A DNA stretch of 64,000 bases from Ulva prolifera (taxonomy: Eukaryota > Chlorophyta > Ulvophyceae > Ulvales > Ulvaceae). Under the pieces are notes generated by a model. That model was not told the DNA's origin. It ran no database searches and worked only from the letters and a program-made list of their open reading frames with translations. The position numbers were made by a program, and so were the translations under genes. The stretch lies in assembly GCA_023078555.1 (NCBI GenBank), contig CM041196.1, positions 6,149,658 through 6,213,657 of the forward strand. Direction: 5' to 3'. Positions 28,551 through 41,859 of this stretch are shown here, piece by piece; within the stretch, counting starts at the first letter, position 1, and every line of letters starts with the position of its first letter.

Positions 28551-31214
28551 ATGGCGAAAGGCGAACCAAGAGAGAAGAGCGCCGAAGCTGAGGAAGCGGA
28601 GGAACCAGAATCGACCGAGCCGGAGGCAACTTTTGAGTCTCTTGGTGTCTGTACTGAACTTCAGGATGCGTGTAAGGCGTTGAAATGGACCAAGCCGACG
28701 GGCATCCAGGCAGAGTCCATTCCATACCTGATTGAAGGTGCGCCGTGGTGTGAAAATGCGCGCAGTCGTACTGGAGCATACGCATATGGTTTATGCTGTG
28801 TATGGGTCATTATGTCTGGCATCTGCGTGATCCTGCATACAGGAAAGGATGTCGTCGGGCTTGCGCAAACGGGATCCGGGAAAACGGGCACGTTTGCGAT
28901 CCCCATCATACAGGCTCTCCTGAAGAATGTTCAGCCTTTCTTTTCTCTTGTGATAGCCCCAGCCCGCGAGCTGGCAATCCAAATCGCGGAGACGTTCGAG
29001 TCGCTGGGCTCGGGCATCGGGCTGAAGTCATGCGTGCTGGTGGGGGGTATCGACATGATGCAGCAGGCAGTGGCCCTAGGCAAGCGCCCGCACGTAATCG
29101 TGGGCACGCCAGGACGAATAATTGACCACCTCTCAAACACCAAAGGGTTCAGCCTCAAGGTGCGAGCAACCACCGGTCGTAGCTCTGATGTTACTGCCAC
29201 CTGCGCGACCCACTCACAACCTGCTCTCTACAGGCTCTCAAAGTCCTGGTTCTAGACGAGGCGGATAAGCTCCTTGATATGGACTTTGAACAGGAACTCA
29301 ACCAGATCCTCTCGGTCATCCCGAAGGAGCGGCAGACGATGCTCTTCTCCGCCACCATGACATCAAAAGTGAAGAAACTGCAGCGAGCCAGCCTTCACAA
29401 CCCCGTCAAGGTCCGTCCCGCTCACTCTGCACCGCACACAGGCGCACACTGTGCACAGTGTGCGCCTGTGTGCGTCTTCTCACGGTTCTGTGTGCGTCTT
29501 CTCACGGTTCTGTGTGCGTCTTCTCACGGTTCTGCCGCGCCTGCGCGCAGATGCTCCTCAACCTTGCTGTGCCACCGTCTGCCCCACCTGGCACATCCGA
29601 AACCAAGCAGCCTCAGAAGCGGGCTCACTGTTGCCTCTGACCATGTCCCTGCTGCAGCCACATGACCTGCACGCTAGGTCAGCACCTCGATCTTGCAAGC
29701 TGTGTCCATACATGCAGCCGTACAGCACGGGTGTTTCCTCTGCAAGTCCCTTTTGCCGTTTTGTATCATCTCTCGCGTGCCATCTGCCCGTGCCCCGTCT
29801 GCCCGTAGCCATTCCCCCGCACATTTGTGACCCGGCCACAGTCCGTCACGCCTCGGTCTTGGGGTGTGCGGATCCCGAACCTGCAGGCAGGTCGCCACAC
29901 GCTTCCGCTGCTTCCTGACGGCTTACACGCTGCTCGGAAGGCCCACCGAGTGCCTGCTCCGTTGCTGCTCGCTCTCCCGGATCCTCACCAATTTTCAGCC
30001 ATCCTCTGATCAAGGCACCGCTTGCGCCCGCTAGGCCCGGCCCCTCGTCGCATCAGCCTCACGCACCCATGCATGAATTGCATGCATGCGACGCCTGAGT
30101 GAGCCGCACGGTTTGATTCGTTCCAGCGTGCAGGTGGAGGTGGCGACGAAGTACACGACAGTGAAGACACTGCGGCAGCAGTACATCTTCTGCCCGCAGA
30201 AGTTCAAGGACACGTTTGCAGTGTACGCGCTCAACGAGCTGTCCGGCTCGAGCGCGATCGTGTTTGTGCGCACCTGCGATGCGTGCCGCCACCTCAGCCT
30301 CACGCTACGCAACCTCGGCTTCGGCGCCGTGTCGATTCACGGCCAGATGTCGCAGCCGAAACGCCTTGCGGCCCTCCACAAGTTCAAAGCCGGTGCGTTC
30401 TGCCGCCGCACATCCACACCTGCTCCGCACCTGCAGCCACACACAGCCCCGCCCGCACATGTGCGCAGCCGAAAGTACACGCCGAGCTGCGGCGCGAGGC
30501 CACAGCCGCAGCTGGCGCGCATTGCGCGGGCCCGCGGCCGCATCTCCATGCGTGTGACCACTGCCGCCCTCGCGTGTATGCCCGCGTCCACTCGCGCCAC
30601 CCTGTTCTGCGTACCAAACCGTCACTTGTTGAGCTTTACACGCAGCAGGGTCACGGCACCGGCGCACATCGCGTCCCATGCTGTGCATGCTCCGCCATCG
30701 ACGCAACGAGGTGCGCCGGACGCAATCCCTCCCCCAGCTCACCTCCCGCGCAGCGGTCGTGAATGCATCGGACCGGCACAGCACGCACAGCACGCGTGCA
30801 GGGGAGCGCAGCATGCTGGTCGCGACGGACGTGGCGGCGCGCGGCCTCGACATCCCGGACGTCGCGCTCGTGCTGAACTACGATGTGCCGACGAACAGCA
30901 AGGACTATGTCCACCGCGTCGGGCGCACGGCGCGCGCGGGCCGCTCCGGCCGCTCCATCACTGTCGTCACCCAGTACGACATCGAGCTGTACCAGAAGAT
31001 TGAGGCCAACATCGGCATGAAGCTTGAGCAGTTCCCGGCCGCGAAGGAGGAGGCGATGCTGTTCCACGAGAAGGTGGCTGAGGCGCAGCGGCTCGCGACG
31101 CGCATGATGCGGGAGGCCGACGGGGGCAAGAAGGGGGGCCGGAAGCGCGGGATCGATGACGACGGCGCAGACCAGCTGCTTGGGAATGTAGGGAAGCAGT
31201 TCCGGAAGCGGTAG
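28551..31214 (+). CDS. DEAD-box ATP-dependent RNA helicase, DDX47/Rrp3 type
   Basis: Exons 28551-28737, 28843-29159, 29234-29410, 30134-30392 and 30802-31214 (TAG) join in phase to give 450 residues, typical for this group. All motifs are present: Q motif ([19 protein letters not shown] then GIQ, about 27-55), I AQTGSGKT (about 70-77), Ia APARELAIQ (Ala for the usual Thr), Ib TPGRI, II DEAD (about 176-179), III SAT (about 207-209), [23 protein letters not shown] and [15 protein letters not shown]. The C-terminus is a Lys/Arg-rich tail ending [10 protein letters not shown]. Family knowledge: Rrp3/DDX47 works in the nucleolus on early pre-18S rRNA processing. Assignment to DDX47 rather than a sister subfamily rests on overall resemblance, notably [20 protein letters not shown]. 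Intron 3 contains a 42-bp perfect palindrome and a 22-bp triplicate repeat. Confidence 0.94.
29433..29474. repeat. Perfect 42-bp palindrome in helicase intron 3
   Basis: Centre at 29453/29454 (GTG|CAC). The 21-base arms are exact reverse complements; the outer part of the left arm is CGCACACAGGCGCACA. It starts 23 bases into the intron. Confidence 0.95.
29468..29533 (+). repeat. Three tandem 22-bp units
   Basis: Three identical head-to-tail copies of a unit starting GTGTGCGTCTTCTCACGG, overlapping the right arm of the 42-bp palindrome. No spacers. Confidence 0.93.
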
Positions 31215-32621
31215 CGCATGTGTGTGCCGTGTGGGCTGTTGGACGGGGTGCATGCTCGAGGTCACCGTTCCTCGGTCACATGGCGCACCTTCTTGGCACA
31301 TTCCCAGGAGTTCTCTCATGCCGTCACACCCCAAGTCTGTGTGAAAGCACAGATTAGCTCATCATGCTTCCCAACAGCATTTACACAATTGGGGATGCTC
31401 AGATGCTAGGGTGAGGCACCGGTTCTAGAGTTTGCTGTGTAGCGCGTCGTCATGAGACGGCAGTGCGGCGCATGGTGTGCTGGTGACGGAGCCGTACCAA
31501 TGATGCATGCACGTGTCATGGGTGTTCTGGCTCATTGTAGAGTCCGATGGGAGTACGCGTGATCATGGGTGTGTAATTGGAGTTGTCGTGGCCGAGAACA
31601 TGGGGTATTGGCGTGAAGGCCTCACAGGATGGGCAAGAAGTGGTGTAACAATTCAGCAGTAGCATCCACGCACGTGCATGCATCGTGGTATACCTCCAGC
31701 GCTCTAACTGAATCGAGGCTCAGACGGCGGAGCCAGTTTGGGCATACTCTCTGTACACACCAGACATCGAAGAACAGGTTTGTAGACGTAAACACTTTTT
31801 CTTAGGAAAACAAAATCAGGACGTGTCAAATTGCCAGATCGTGATCTGGTTGCGTGTCACAGCCACGTTGCGTTTCAGTTCCTGACGGCACCACTTGAGG
31901 ATTCATTTACACTGCGCTGCTACGTGCGCATCGCCCGAGCATGGCGTGCATGCTCCCCAACTCCTCGCGAGTGCACATCTCGCCAGGCTTTACAAAATTG
32001 GAACACCCGCCACCGGCAAAAGCGCCGCCACACCGGGCACAGGCACAGGCCACTCAAGAAACCGCCGAGGCGCCTGCTTCCGGGCCGGCCGCAGGATGTA
32101 CGGTCACCTCTCAGCTAAAGCAGCCTGGCACATGCATGCATGCAGACAGCCTGCCCCAATCTCCCGCCGAGAGTCCCGGACGGAGTTGGAGCAACGACGA
32201 CCGCTGCCGCACCAACACTCACCGCTCGGACATCCGGTGTGCTTGCATGTTCTGGTCAGTTGCTCAGCTGCCCCTCGGCTTACCTGAGCGTGCTTCTGCA
32301 CCCTGCATGCGCCGCTTACGCCGCACCCTCCCCTGCACTGCGTCGGCACCCTGGCACCAACCCCTGCGTGCCGCTGACGCCGGAAAGTGTTGTTATTATT
32401 TTCCCCTTGACCCCGACTGCGGGCTCCACAGCCGCCAGAACACAGCGTCCTAGGCGCCGAGAAGCCTTGACACACAGGAAAGCACTACTCCCGCGGTTCT
32501 ATCTGCATCCTCGCCTGCGTCCTTGTCGCAAAGCAGCCCCTCATGCGTTTGGCCTCTGCCCCCGGCTACGTCGGTGCATGCATGGCGCCTGCGCCGCGGC
32601 CACACCGCCGCCGCTGCCACC
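31215..32621. other. Convergent intergenic region
   Basis: Lies between the 3' ends of the helicase gene (+) and the antiporter gene (-). It should contain both 3' UTRs. No further gene could be supported. Confidence 0.5.
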
Positions 32622-35600
32622 TCACGCTGCCGCCGTGCCAGCCGCGGGCGGGCCGTCCGTGCCCTCGTTCGCCTTTGCAGCCGCAGCCGCCGCGGCCGCG
32701 GCCTCCGCCGCCTTGGTGTCGCGCGCCAGGAGCCGCGCCTTCTCCCGCTGCACGTGGCTCTTCAGGTTCACCATCGGCGACAGCAGGATCAGCGCGCCGA
32801 CGCATGCGCCGATGAGCGTCGAGAAGTACGCGCTCCAGCCGTACTGCTTCACGATGATGCTCAGCGGGATGCCCGCATTCGCGGCGCCGAGGTAGGCCAC
32901 CCAGCCGAGGAAGCCCTCCGACGCGCCGACGGACTCCGGCCCAACGAGTTCCGCGCCGCAGAGGCCGATGAGCATCTGGGGGCCGTAGATGAAGAAGCCG
33001 AGGAGGAAGACGATCGCCCACTGCAACGCCCACACGCCGGCGGGCGCGAGCTGGAACGCGACGAGGCAGCCCGCGATGCCGACGGTGTACGCCATCACGA
33101 CCTGCATGCATGCCGCGGCGGTGCTGATGCGGATGGTCGAAGGACGATGGCACGAGCTCGGGTCGTTGCATGACAGAACGACCAGATAGACTGCGTAGCA
33201 TTGGCGTCGACCACACTCAATCCGAAGACCCACTTAGCACATGGAATCGATTGCTCTAGTGGAGCCCGGGACTGCTACGCACACACATACAGGTTGAACA
33301 TATAATCAGTGCGAACAACATGAAACCAGGTTGCAGCGCTGTGGCTGGAGCGCCTGATTCTGCAGCAGCAGGCCCACTGTGGCGTGGGGCACGCCGCAGC
33401 ATATCAGCCAGAGAGGAAACCAGAGAGGAAGCTGGTGTCAAGAAATGCAGGTTCACCAAGTGGTGCACCAGAGCACGGGCACATCAAGCACCACGTTTGT
33501 TGCTCGAAAAAGAGCGAGGGGGGGGAGGAGGGGGGTTGCCAGCACACGCTTGCCATGGGCGTCATGCATACATACAGTGGGGGGGGGAGGGGGGCGTGCC
33601 TGCACCCGCTTGCCTACGTTGCCCTCGTTGATGGGGTCCTTCGCGTTGTTCACCATCGCGTCGGCGATGCGGCCCGCGAGCAGCGAGCCGGCGAGGCCGC
33701 CGACCTCGAGGCCCGACACCATGAACGCCGCCTGCGCCGCGTTGGCCACACCCTTCACCTTCAGCAGGTAGAATATCGACCTGCAGCGGCGGCGGCCGTC
33801 ACGCATCGCGACTCACAATGCGCATGTTGGCACTCCGCATGCAGCCCCGGCTGAGCTCTGTGGCTGGGGCGGAGCGGGGAAACGCCAACACGCCGCGTCA
33901 GCACCAGGGTTACTCATGCTATGAGTAGAGATGATCGCCGCTGTGGGTGCGAGACGTGTATCCTGTCAAGTGGCCACCTCAGGTGAGAAGTTGCGGTGCA
34001 GGGGAGTCGGACGGGCAACGCACCAGGAGGTGACGCCCTGGCGGATGACGTAGATGAAGAAATATGTGAGGGCCATGCCCCAGATGTAGGGGTTCTTGAG
34101 GACGGTCTTGATCAGCACCTGGATCATCGACGGCTTCTCGACTGGCTCCGCGTCCTCCTTGTCACCTGCACACTCGCAGCACTGTCAGCACGGCGCCGTG
34201 CGGGTGGCCCCCCTTCCACAGAGGGTGCGTTTCCTTGCACCCGGTCATGTTTGACGCACCCGATCAAGATGTGCGTCAGGACGACAGCATACAACCCCGA
34301 CGAGGGAGAGCGAAGCAAGAAAGTGGTCGCGACGGGCGCTCTGCGCACAGATGGTGTCTGTTGTGTGCATTGCTGCCGACCAAGTGCTCCTGGTTGCAAT
34401 GCTCTGGAGTCTGCTTCGATGTTGTGCCATGCAACGGCCCGGACTCTTGTGATATGGCATACATGCATGTGGCATACATGCATGGGCAAAAACGGTCCCG
34501 GACTCTTGTGATATGGGCCATATCAAATGGCGGACGCGTGAGCAGCCAGAACGAAAGAGGGGGGCGGCCACACCGGTCTTGTCCTCCTCAGGCTCCAGCA
34601 CCTCCACGGGAGGGTAGCCCTTCGCCTCTGGGCTGTCGGCGGTGGAGAGCAGCACATAGAAGCCCATGAAGATGCCCATGATGCCGGGGACCCACATGCC
34701 CCAGCGCCAGCCGAACTCGCGCGCCGCGAAGCCCGCGATGATGGGTGCGAGGAAGCCGCCGAGGTTGTGCGCGATGTTCCACAGGCCCCAGTATGTGCCA
34801 CGCTCCTTGCTCGCAAACCACGTCGTCAGCATGCGCGCGCACGACGGCCCGCCGAAACCCTGCATGCGGAGGAGGTGTGTCAGACCCCGGGGTCCGCTTG
34901 TGCATGCATGTGGTGCGAGGGTGTTCTTGGCGGTTGGGTTCCCCCCAAAGGATTTTGCCCCTTCCTTTGGGACGAGGGGGGGGGGAGGGTTTGAATTGTA
35001 GTGACGCGGCGGATAGGCAGCAGCCGCACAGCGTGTCAAGCCGTGTACGAGTGGCCGTGGCTGCTCACTGTAGAGTGGACAAATCACATACGCACGGGCG
35101 ATTGCACGGTGGAGCCCCAGTAGAGCCTCGACAGACACGCAGCTCGTCCAAAGTACCCACAAGCATCACAGACTCAACGCAAAAGCTCGACTGTCGCGCG
35201 GAGGGGGCAGTGGAGGGGGGAGGGGCGCGCCTGGAGGGTGCCGTTGATCGCCCAGAGCACGCAGAACCAGACGAGGGAGGAGGAGAAGCCAAAGAGGATG
35301 TTGACGGAGGCGGTGCACATGAGGCCGATCGCGAGCAGCAGCCGCGGCGACGTCCGCGCGCCGAGCACGCCCGACACAAACTTCGAGGCACCTGCTCAGA
35401 GCCGCACTGTCACCACATGACGCGGCCACAATCCGATTGCGCTAAAGATGATGTAGCGGGTAGGTGCCGTATCGCTGGATGACTGCTCCGGCCACGGTTG
35501 TGCATGTTAATGCTGGGCCTGGGCGTAGCTTGGCGTCAATGTGTGAGTTTGGGTGTGCTGCTAGGCTGCTGGCGGGAGGTTTGGACGTGTTCAATGCATG

Positions 35601-36617
35601 GCGGGTGGGTTCTGCCCTATGTGGGGGCAGAGCCTGTGGTTTATGATGGTCTTTCAATCATTGTGTCAATCATGTTCTTCATTGCAATGCTATGCGGTCT
35701 GTCGTAGTGAGCTGCCGAGCGCATACAATTTGTATTCTCGCCTATCGCGGACGAGCTGGATTCGAGTGGCTGTGATGCAGATTGGTCGAGCGAGGGAGGG
35801 CGTGGTGCCCCGCCAGCTGTCACAATGTGTCATTGTCACAAGAACAAGCCCTCAGCAGTGCTCATCTACATGGGCATGGTCGCGGCAGCTGAACTGGTGT
35901 GATGGAGCGTTACAGCGCTGCAAGATGTTGGTCCGGCGGTGGGGTGTGCATGCACATGCTGTGGATGAGCCTAATTCAAATGAGAGCCGGGCGCTCCTGC
36001 GAGTGGGACTGACAGACAACGTCAAGCACCATAGTGGAGCGTGGACTGGACAGCAAGGCGGAATGTCTCACTCACGTGTGAGCAGTGGCTGCATGTTTAT
36101 GGCAAGAAACCAACGCCGGGCTGGCGGCGCCCGGTGGCCGCAGACACACTCCCGTTGCATCACACTGTTGCTGAGTTTAGGTCAAGACAAGTGAAAATGC
36201 AGGAATTTGCAGTGGGGTGTGTTCGCAGGAGCTGCGCTGGTTTGCAGGTGGTGCAAGTCAGCTTGTACATTGTTGCATGGCAGGACAAAAGTGTGGGGCA
36301 GTGCTCTCATCGACGCCGAGGTGCCTTGCTGAATGCCACTGTGGGATACTTGAGGTGATGCTGCCAGATTAAGCTTTGAGAGAGAGCTGAGCTGAACTTG
36401 CATGAGGAGACGCACCATAGGCGATGGGGAAAATTGATGTCATCGCTGCTACCTCGGTCATGCCCAGACCTAGAGTTGGATCTGCCACCATGACAGGATT
36501 CACATAGTTGAGCGAGTTACGGCATAAGTAGTAGAAGGAATATCCGAGGACAAGGCCTGAGAACAGGAACCAACGTCTCAACCGGAACTGCATCGAGTAC
36601 TCGTTCTCCCCCAGCAT
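32622..36617 (-). CDS. Glycerol-3-phosphate / organophosphate:phosphate antiporter (MFS, SLC37/GlpT-UhpC type)
   Basis: In coding order, minus-strand exons are 36617-36416, 35391-35231, 34859-34574, 34165-34024, 33780-33606 and 33101-32622 (stop). Phases agree, giving 481 residues from the ATG at 36617. The first exon carries the family's RRW..F start (RLRRWFLFSGLVLGYSFYYL then CRNSLNYVNPVM). Later blocks are ASKFVSGVLGARTSPRLLLA, GFGGPSCARMLTTWFASKER, YWGLWNIAHNLGGFLAP and QMLIGLCGAELVGPESVGA, all typical of the 12-helix organophosphate:Pi antiporters of TC 2.A.1.4. The protein should exchange glycerol-3-phosphate or a sugar phosphate for phosphate; substrate and membrane cannot be told from sequence. 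The frame stays open upstream of the ATG to an AG at 36751, so about 44 more N-terminal residues are possible. The tail is Ala-rich. The intron after 35231 uses a GC donor. Confidence 0.92.
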
Positions 36618-36750
36618 CTTGGCGAAGAAGCCCTCTGGACCTCCGGCATTACTCTCCTGAGGTGCAGCACCAGCACCAGAGGCGGAAGCAAGAGGTCGAT
36701 GCTGCGGGTGGAGGTGCTTGGCGATACGTTGTGGTCTAAGCGGATGCGCC

Positions 36751-37994
36751 CTGGAAACGCGACTGGTCAGATGCTACAGTCAGCCCGACATGGCACAGCT
36801 CGAATGACGAAAGGCCCGCACCTCAGTGTACCTTGCAAGCGAGCCGACGTGCAGCCGGGTGATGTTCTGACACTAGCCATTGTGCCGAGTACTCCTGCAA
36901 TATTGCGAAGCTGAATGTGCTGCGTCTACTCACGGGCCTGCAAAATCTTCGAAAGACGATGGCGACAGTATATCATACATTACATGTGGAATTTGCACCA
37001 TACTCAGCTTTATGTACCTCCCAGGTGCATCGCGATGTCTGCGTGGGTGCCACCGAATGCGATCGCATGTCACGCCATGGACTGCCACACCACCTTTCAC
37101 AAGTATAATGCGACTATACTGTCGGTTTCGGCAATAGAATTTTGCATGGAAGATCACCCCAGCTTTCGAATATGTCAGCTCCAGATACTGTTTCGGATCA
37201 CACCTGTCAGCGAGGCGAGAGGACGATGGCGTGAAGCTGTCCGGTTTGATGAACGATCTATATTCCAAGGCAGCGACTAAAATGCAAATCTAAGTAAACG
37301 TATTGAAACCAGCTGGCGTACTTCTCCGTCCGCCCAGAACGGAGGGTTACCGAGTCTGTTTCCGAAGAGCAACAGCTAAAATCGGCTGCAGCTGCTTCCA
37401 GTCTGTTTATGTCCGTACACCCGATTTCGCTTGTGACTCATGAAACAAACTGAAGATGCCAGTGCATGCCCATGCATTCCGATTGCGTCCAGCAATGGCC
37501 TTTGATGCTTGTGGACACCAGAAATCGCAGCTGTTCACGAGCGACATCGAGAGTGTGCACTTCGTGAGACCCCCGCGTGTACGCTGACCATGCACCGCTA
37601 TGGCTTCCTCAAACATATTACTATCCATGGTGCCTTTCACTTGACTGCGTACATGCTGCTGCGCGCAATTTTACACAGGGTGTTCTTCGACGCGTCGATG
37701 TATGCACTGGCTCTCCCTCCCCATTTACGTGTATACATCGCGCAACGACGGGAGTTCAAATGCGATTACCGCTTGATTGACTTTTATTTCTGTGTGATAG
37801 TCCCGTTTGCGCTGAATGTGTCGCCGCTCCGATGTTGCGGCGAATTCCGAAGCTGACACACTTGAGGCTGAAGTGCGCTGCCGGTGCACTCATGCTCACG
37901 CCACACACATGAATCACATGGAATCCAGGCGTGAATCGAAAAGTTAAAATGCACCAACCATATCGCAGCGACATGCAACCTGTGCGCTACTCAC
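36751..37994. other. Intergenic / 5' region of the antiporter gene
   Basis: No gene supported. Upstream exons of the antiporter may lie here, because its first exon is open at the 5' side. Confidence 0.4.
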
Positions 37995-38129
37995 AGCTCT
38001 GCCTGGGTCCTGCGTCAGACGCAGGTATTCATGCACGTACTCTCCATACGATCTGAACAGACGGAGCGCACAATAATCTCTGAAAAGCCTAATGTGCTTT
38101 CCTGTTTCGTCAAGGATACTATCTGTGCC
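37995..38129 (-). CDS. Isolated exon-like stretch, gene unknown
   Basis: A 45-codon open stretch on the minus strand, preceded by TTCAG and followed by GTGAGT, reads GTDSILDETGKHIRLFRDYC and onward through YGEYVHEYLRLTQDPGRA. Composition and splice context look genuinely coding. It lies between the stop of the coiled-coil gene (38265) and the antiporter's first exon, and I could not attach it in phase to either. It may be a 5' exon of the antiporter transcript or part of a small unmodelled gene. Confidence 0.4.
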
Positions 38130-38264
38130 CTGAATAGGACGATGTTCCTCGCGTCGACTCACTTGTTACTCATCTCCGAAGCTGCAGCTTTCTCGAGATA
38201 ATCAGCCGGGAGCTGCCATCTTGCACACCGACACGATCTCAGGACCAAGCCTTTGCAGAGCCCA

Positions 38265-41200
38265 TCAAGCATCACATAGTGATGCTACTAGCGCCTCCCA
38301 CTCGGGCTCATTCTCAAGCAGCATGTCGATATCATCCGGTAGCTCCAGCACCATTCCGAGAGGCTGTTGTCGTGGCTGGCTGCCTGCACAACAGTTCAGG
38401 CTGCTTCAGAAGTGGATCTCATTCCTCATCGTGTCTATGGCCTGTGCTTGTCCGTGGACACTGCAAGCATATCACACACAGACTTCAGGCCGCGCCAGGA
38501 GTCAACCTGTTTCCCCCTCTTGTTGATTGATGGCCTGCGCACGATCATTGAGATGGAGCTCAACGAGGCTGCAGCGACAAGCCAGGAAACAATATCACCG
38601 TACTACGGGCCACACTGCCTGCCTGCAACGTGCCGATACTCTCTCAGAGTCCAGCAGTCGGTCCCAGCGGCCCCAATCACGCATGCGCTCAAGGGCTGAG
38701 CCACTGTGCACACGCCATATCACACAGCTCTGACGAGGCCAGAAAACGCGCACCTGCAGCAGCTCGCGGACCAACACCCCCAGAGTCCCTTGCACTCTGC
38801 ACATGTAGCCCCGCTCCACTCGTGCAGCCCCTGCGCTGCACACCCGCGAGCTCCTCGCACCCGAGGTTGCACTGTATGATCGCGTCCAGCGCAAACACAT
38901 GGTTGAACACCATCTGGCACCCGGCCTCCGCAGTCGCCACGCTGCGGGCAGCTCCCGTCCCACCCCCCCCGGCCTGCTGCGCCTCCCCGCGGCCCCCTCC
39001 CCGGCCGCCGCTCCGCGCCTGCTGCAGTGCAAACAGCAGCGCCTCGTTGCGCATCCGCTCGTGCCGCAGCTCACGCTGCAGCCCGTCCGCGCCCCCGCCC
39101 CCGGCAGCCCCTGCCGACGACCGCACGCTCTCGTCAGGCCCCATGGCAACAGGCCCCGACAGCCGCGCACTGCAGTCACTCCTCCGGGAGTCATCCCGGA
39201 TGCAGCCCCCACTGCCGGAATCGCAGCTCTGCCGTCCCGCCGCCTCCCCCGCCGGGGCCCTGCGAACCCTGGAACTTTCCCGCGCCTCGGACCCCACACA
39301 CGCGCTGCCCGCGTCTCCGCTCGCCCCTGTGTTCACCCCAGCGCTGCGCCGCAGGCCCCCCGGGTCTGCAGCGTATCGCAGCGGCAGACCTCCATCCGCG
39401 GAGGCTGATGTCTGCTGCCATGCATCCAGGGACGCATCCCCACAATCACTGCCGCACCCCACCGACACACTCGCAGTGGCCCTCTGCTGCCCTCCCCCAC
39501 GCGGCCTCTGCGTTCCCGGTCGTGCCTGCGTGCAGTTCCCCACATCCGCAAACGGCGGGCGCGCTTCCGGCACGTGCAGAGAGTCCTTCGCGTCCGGTTC
39601 TGATACTGCCATGGCCGAGGCGCGGAGTGGCTCCGTCGGTGGCTGTGACGGTGACGAGTGGCCGCGCGCATCTGCTGCAGGTGCTCGAGGACTCCCTGCT
39701 GGGCCTGCTGCGGAGTCCTCAACCGGCGGCCCCCTGCCGAACGACGCGACCTGGGTCTCCCGGGCACCGGGGGCGGGGCTCTCGGACCGCCCCGTGCTCC
39801 GGGACCGCAGCGGCGACGGCTCCGCTGCGCTCCTGCGTCGCCCGCCGGCCTGCGCGAGCGGCATGGACGATGGGCTGAGGGGCGCAGTGGGCTGTGTGGC
39901 GGAGATCGCGCCAGCTGTGCGGCTGCTGTCGCCGTGCCTGCCGGTCGAGACTCTCAGCGACTTCAGGCCGTGGCCGTCGCCGCTGGCCTGAAGGGCTGCG
40001 TCCGGAGAGCTGCTGTGGAGGTCTGCCGGTGCGCTGGGGCTAGTGCTGCACGGCGGGGAGGCGGGGGCGCACGGAGGGGCGAGCTGTCTCTCGTACCAGT
40101 CCATCCTCAGAACCGCTTCATCTAGCTGCATGCACAGCAAGAGTCGGGTCCATGTGGCCTTGTTTGGCCGCTACAGTACTACCTAGCAACACCATACATG
40201 AATAATTCACATGTCGCTGGCCGCAGTCCACCTCGAACTTGACCGATATCTGGTCACAACCTGACAGTGCAGACCGAGTGGTGTCACAAGCACAGTCACC
40301 GGCAACGAGGTTTGTGTGAAGATTAAGCAGATGAGTGCGATGCCGCTGTAGTGACACCAAGAGAGCCTAGAAAAGTTGCTGGTGCCGTGTCATATGTAGC
40401 CCGAAGTGGTGCTGCGAACCGCGGCCCGCATGGCAGCCAGGGCTGATGGCAATTACCCATGGGTCAGCGCTGGGCTATCATGCAAGGGAGCGACAGCACC
40501 AGGATGGCTGCATAGGCTGTCGACACGGTCTGGTAGCGATGCGATGACCAGAAATGCTATGAGAGTGGGTGACAGTCAAGCGCGTGACAGCCGGCCTGCA
40601 CCTTGTCTGTGACGGACTTTAGGTCGGCTTGCAGCTCACTGCAGAGCTTCTCCCGTGCTTGCAACGCCAGCTGAGCTTCACCTGCTTGGTCAGCAGCCTC
40701 AGCGGCTGTCTGCTGTAGCTCTGACAGCTGCTCCTGCAGTTGCGCCTGTGCCGCTGCAGCCTCAGCTGACCGAGTGCTCAACTGTTCTCGAGCAAACATG
40801 AGCTCGCGCTCCGCTGTGATGGCACGGTCACTCAAGTCGGAGCCACGCATCTCGAGCTTTGAACACCTCTCCTGCAGGGAGCATTGTTCTCAGTCTCTGT
40901 GCCTGCTTCGGATGCATGCGCGTGGACATCTTTGTTTGCATTGTACAGCCTCGGACCTGCCTGCAGGTTGCCGATGACTGACAGCACGCACGACCTGCAG
41001 ATCGTGGCAGCTATGCACATACCTGCAGCTGCTGTAGCTCGGTGTTGAGGCTCTTCTGCTCAAGTGCATGCGCTTGCGAGGAAGCATCTAGCTGAGTCCT
41101 TAACCTCTTGCTCTCCAGGCGTGCCTCATCAACTGCAAGCTGAGAAGCCGCGGCCTGCTGCGCGTATGCATTCATACGGCCCCATGCTTCTTTCAAAGCA

Positions 41201-41859
41201 GCGGTCTCTCCCCCAGTATCAGCCTTGCCAGTGCTGGTGAGGCTTGTCCCTATTGCTTTCTGCTGCCGTGCCATGGTGAGCTCACGAAGCATTTGCTGGA
41301 TAACTCGCTTCATAGCACCACCCTGTTCATCAAAGTTGTGAGTTTAATCAATGCTTGCATCTCACGTGGCGGATGGACATCGTCATTTTGAATTCTGGCT
41401 TGTCGCGACCGGAGCAACACAGCGAGCTCTGGCGATCAACGGCGTGCGGGTTGTTTCATGTAATGAGATGACAGAAAAGCAATGGCAATATGGCTGAACA
41501 CAAATGCATTGGTGCGCTACCTGGCTGGCGCAATGATGGTGAACGGCCAACAGCTCTGTGAGGGCCACGCGAAGCTGGCTGTTGTGGAGCAGGACGTCAT
41601 CTGACTGGCGAGGAGGATCGCAGTCTATTCGTAGAAGATTCAGCACTGAACACCCACATAGACGCTCGACGTGGCTGAGAGCATCGGTTTTGGTGAAAGA
41701 ATCCGGTTGTGTCGCCAGCTCGGTCGCATTAGCACTGTCGCGACATTGGTCAGGCCGCAGTCCGTCTCCAGCAAACAAGAAGTTGTAGGAAGCTGATACT
41801 GGAGGTGCTTTCAAGGGTCGCATGTGGCTGAACTTGTATCCTGCGCCCTTTACTTGGGC
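38265..41859 (-). CDS. Coiled-coil protein of unknown function (partly resolved)
   Basis: In coding order, minus-strand exons are 41859-41521, 41322-41023, 40871-40602, a large one from 40125 to an uncertain end near 38.7-39.0 kb, probably 38695-38640, and a last exon 38383-38265 ending in TGA. The first four join in phase 0. Exons 2 and 3 form a coiled coil (EQLSTRSAEAAAAQAQLQEQ; RELTMARQQKAIG). The large exon is Ser/Pro/Gly/Ala-rich and probably disordered, with a helical patch (LQRELRHERMRNEALLFALQ). The last exon reads LGMVLELPDDIDMLLENEPE and ends SLCDA. I do not recognise the family. The opposite-strand frame across the large exon is open but is a compositional shadow. The donor of the large exon and the 5' start are unresolved; 42005-42241 (-) may hold an earlier exon. 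Confidence 0.5.

Noticed and set aside
29468-29533. Possible CRISPR array
   Set aside because: The repeats are directly adjacent with no spacers, and the DNA is eukaryotic. The same holds for the arrays at 19675 and 55969.
38630-39991. Long + strand open frame (453 codons)
   Set aside because: It mirrors the large exon of the minus-strand coiled-coil gene, whose neighbouring exons join in phase. The + frame is Pro/Ala/Ser-rich and is a GC-composition shadow.
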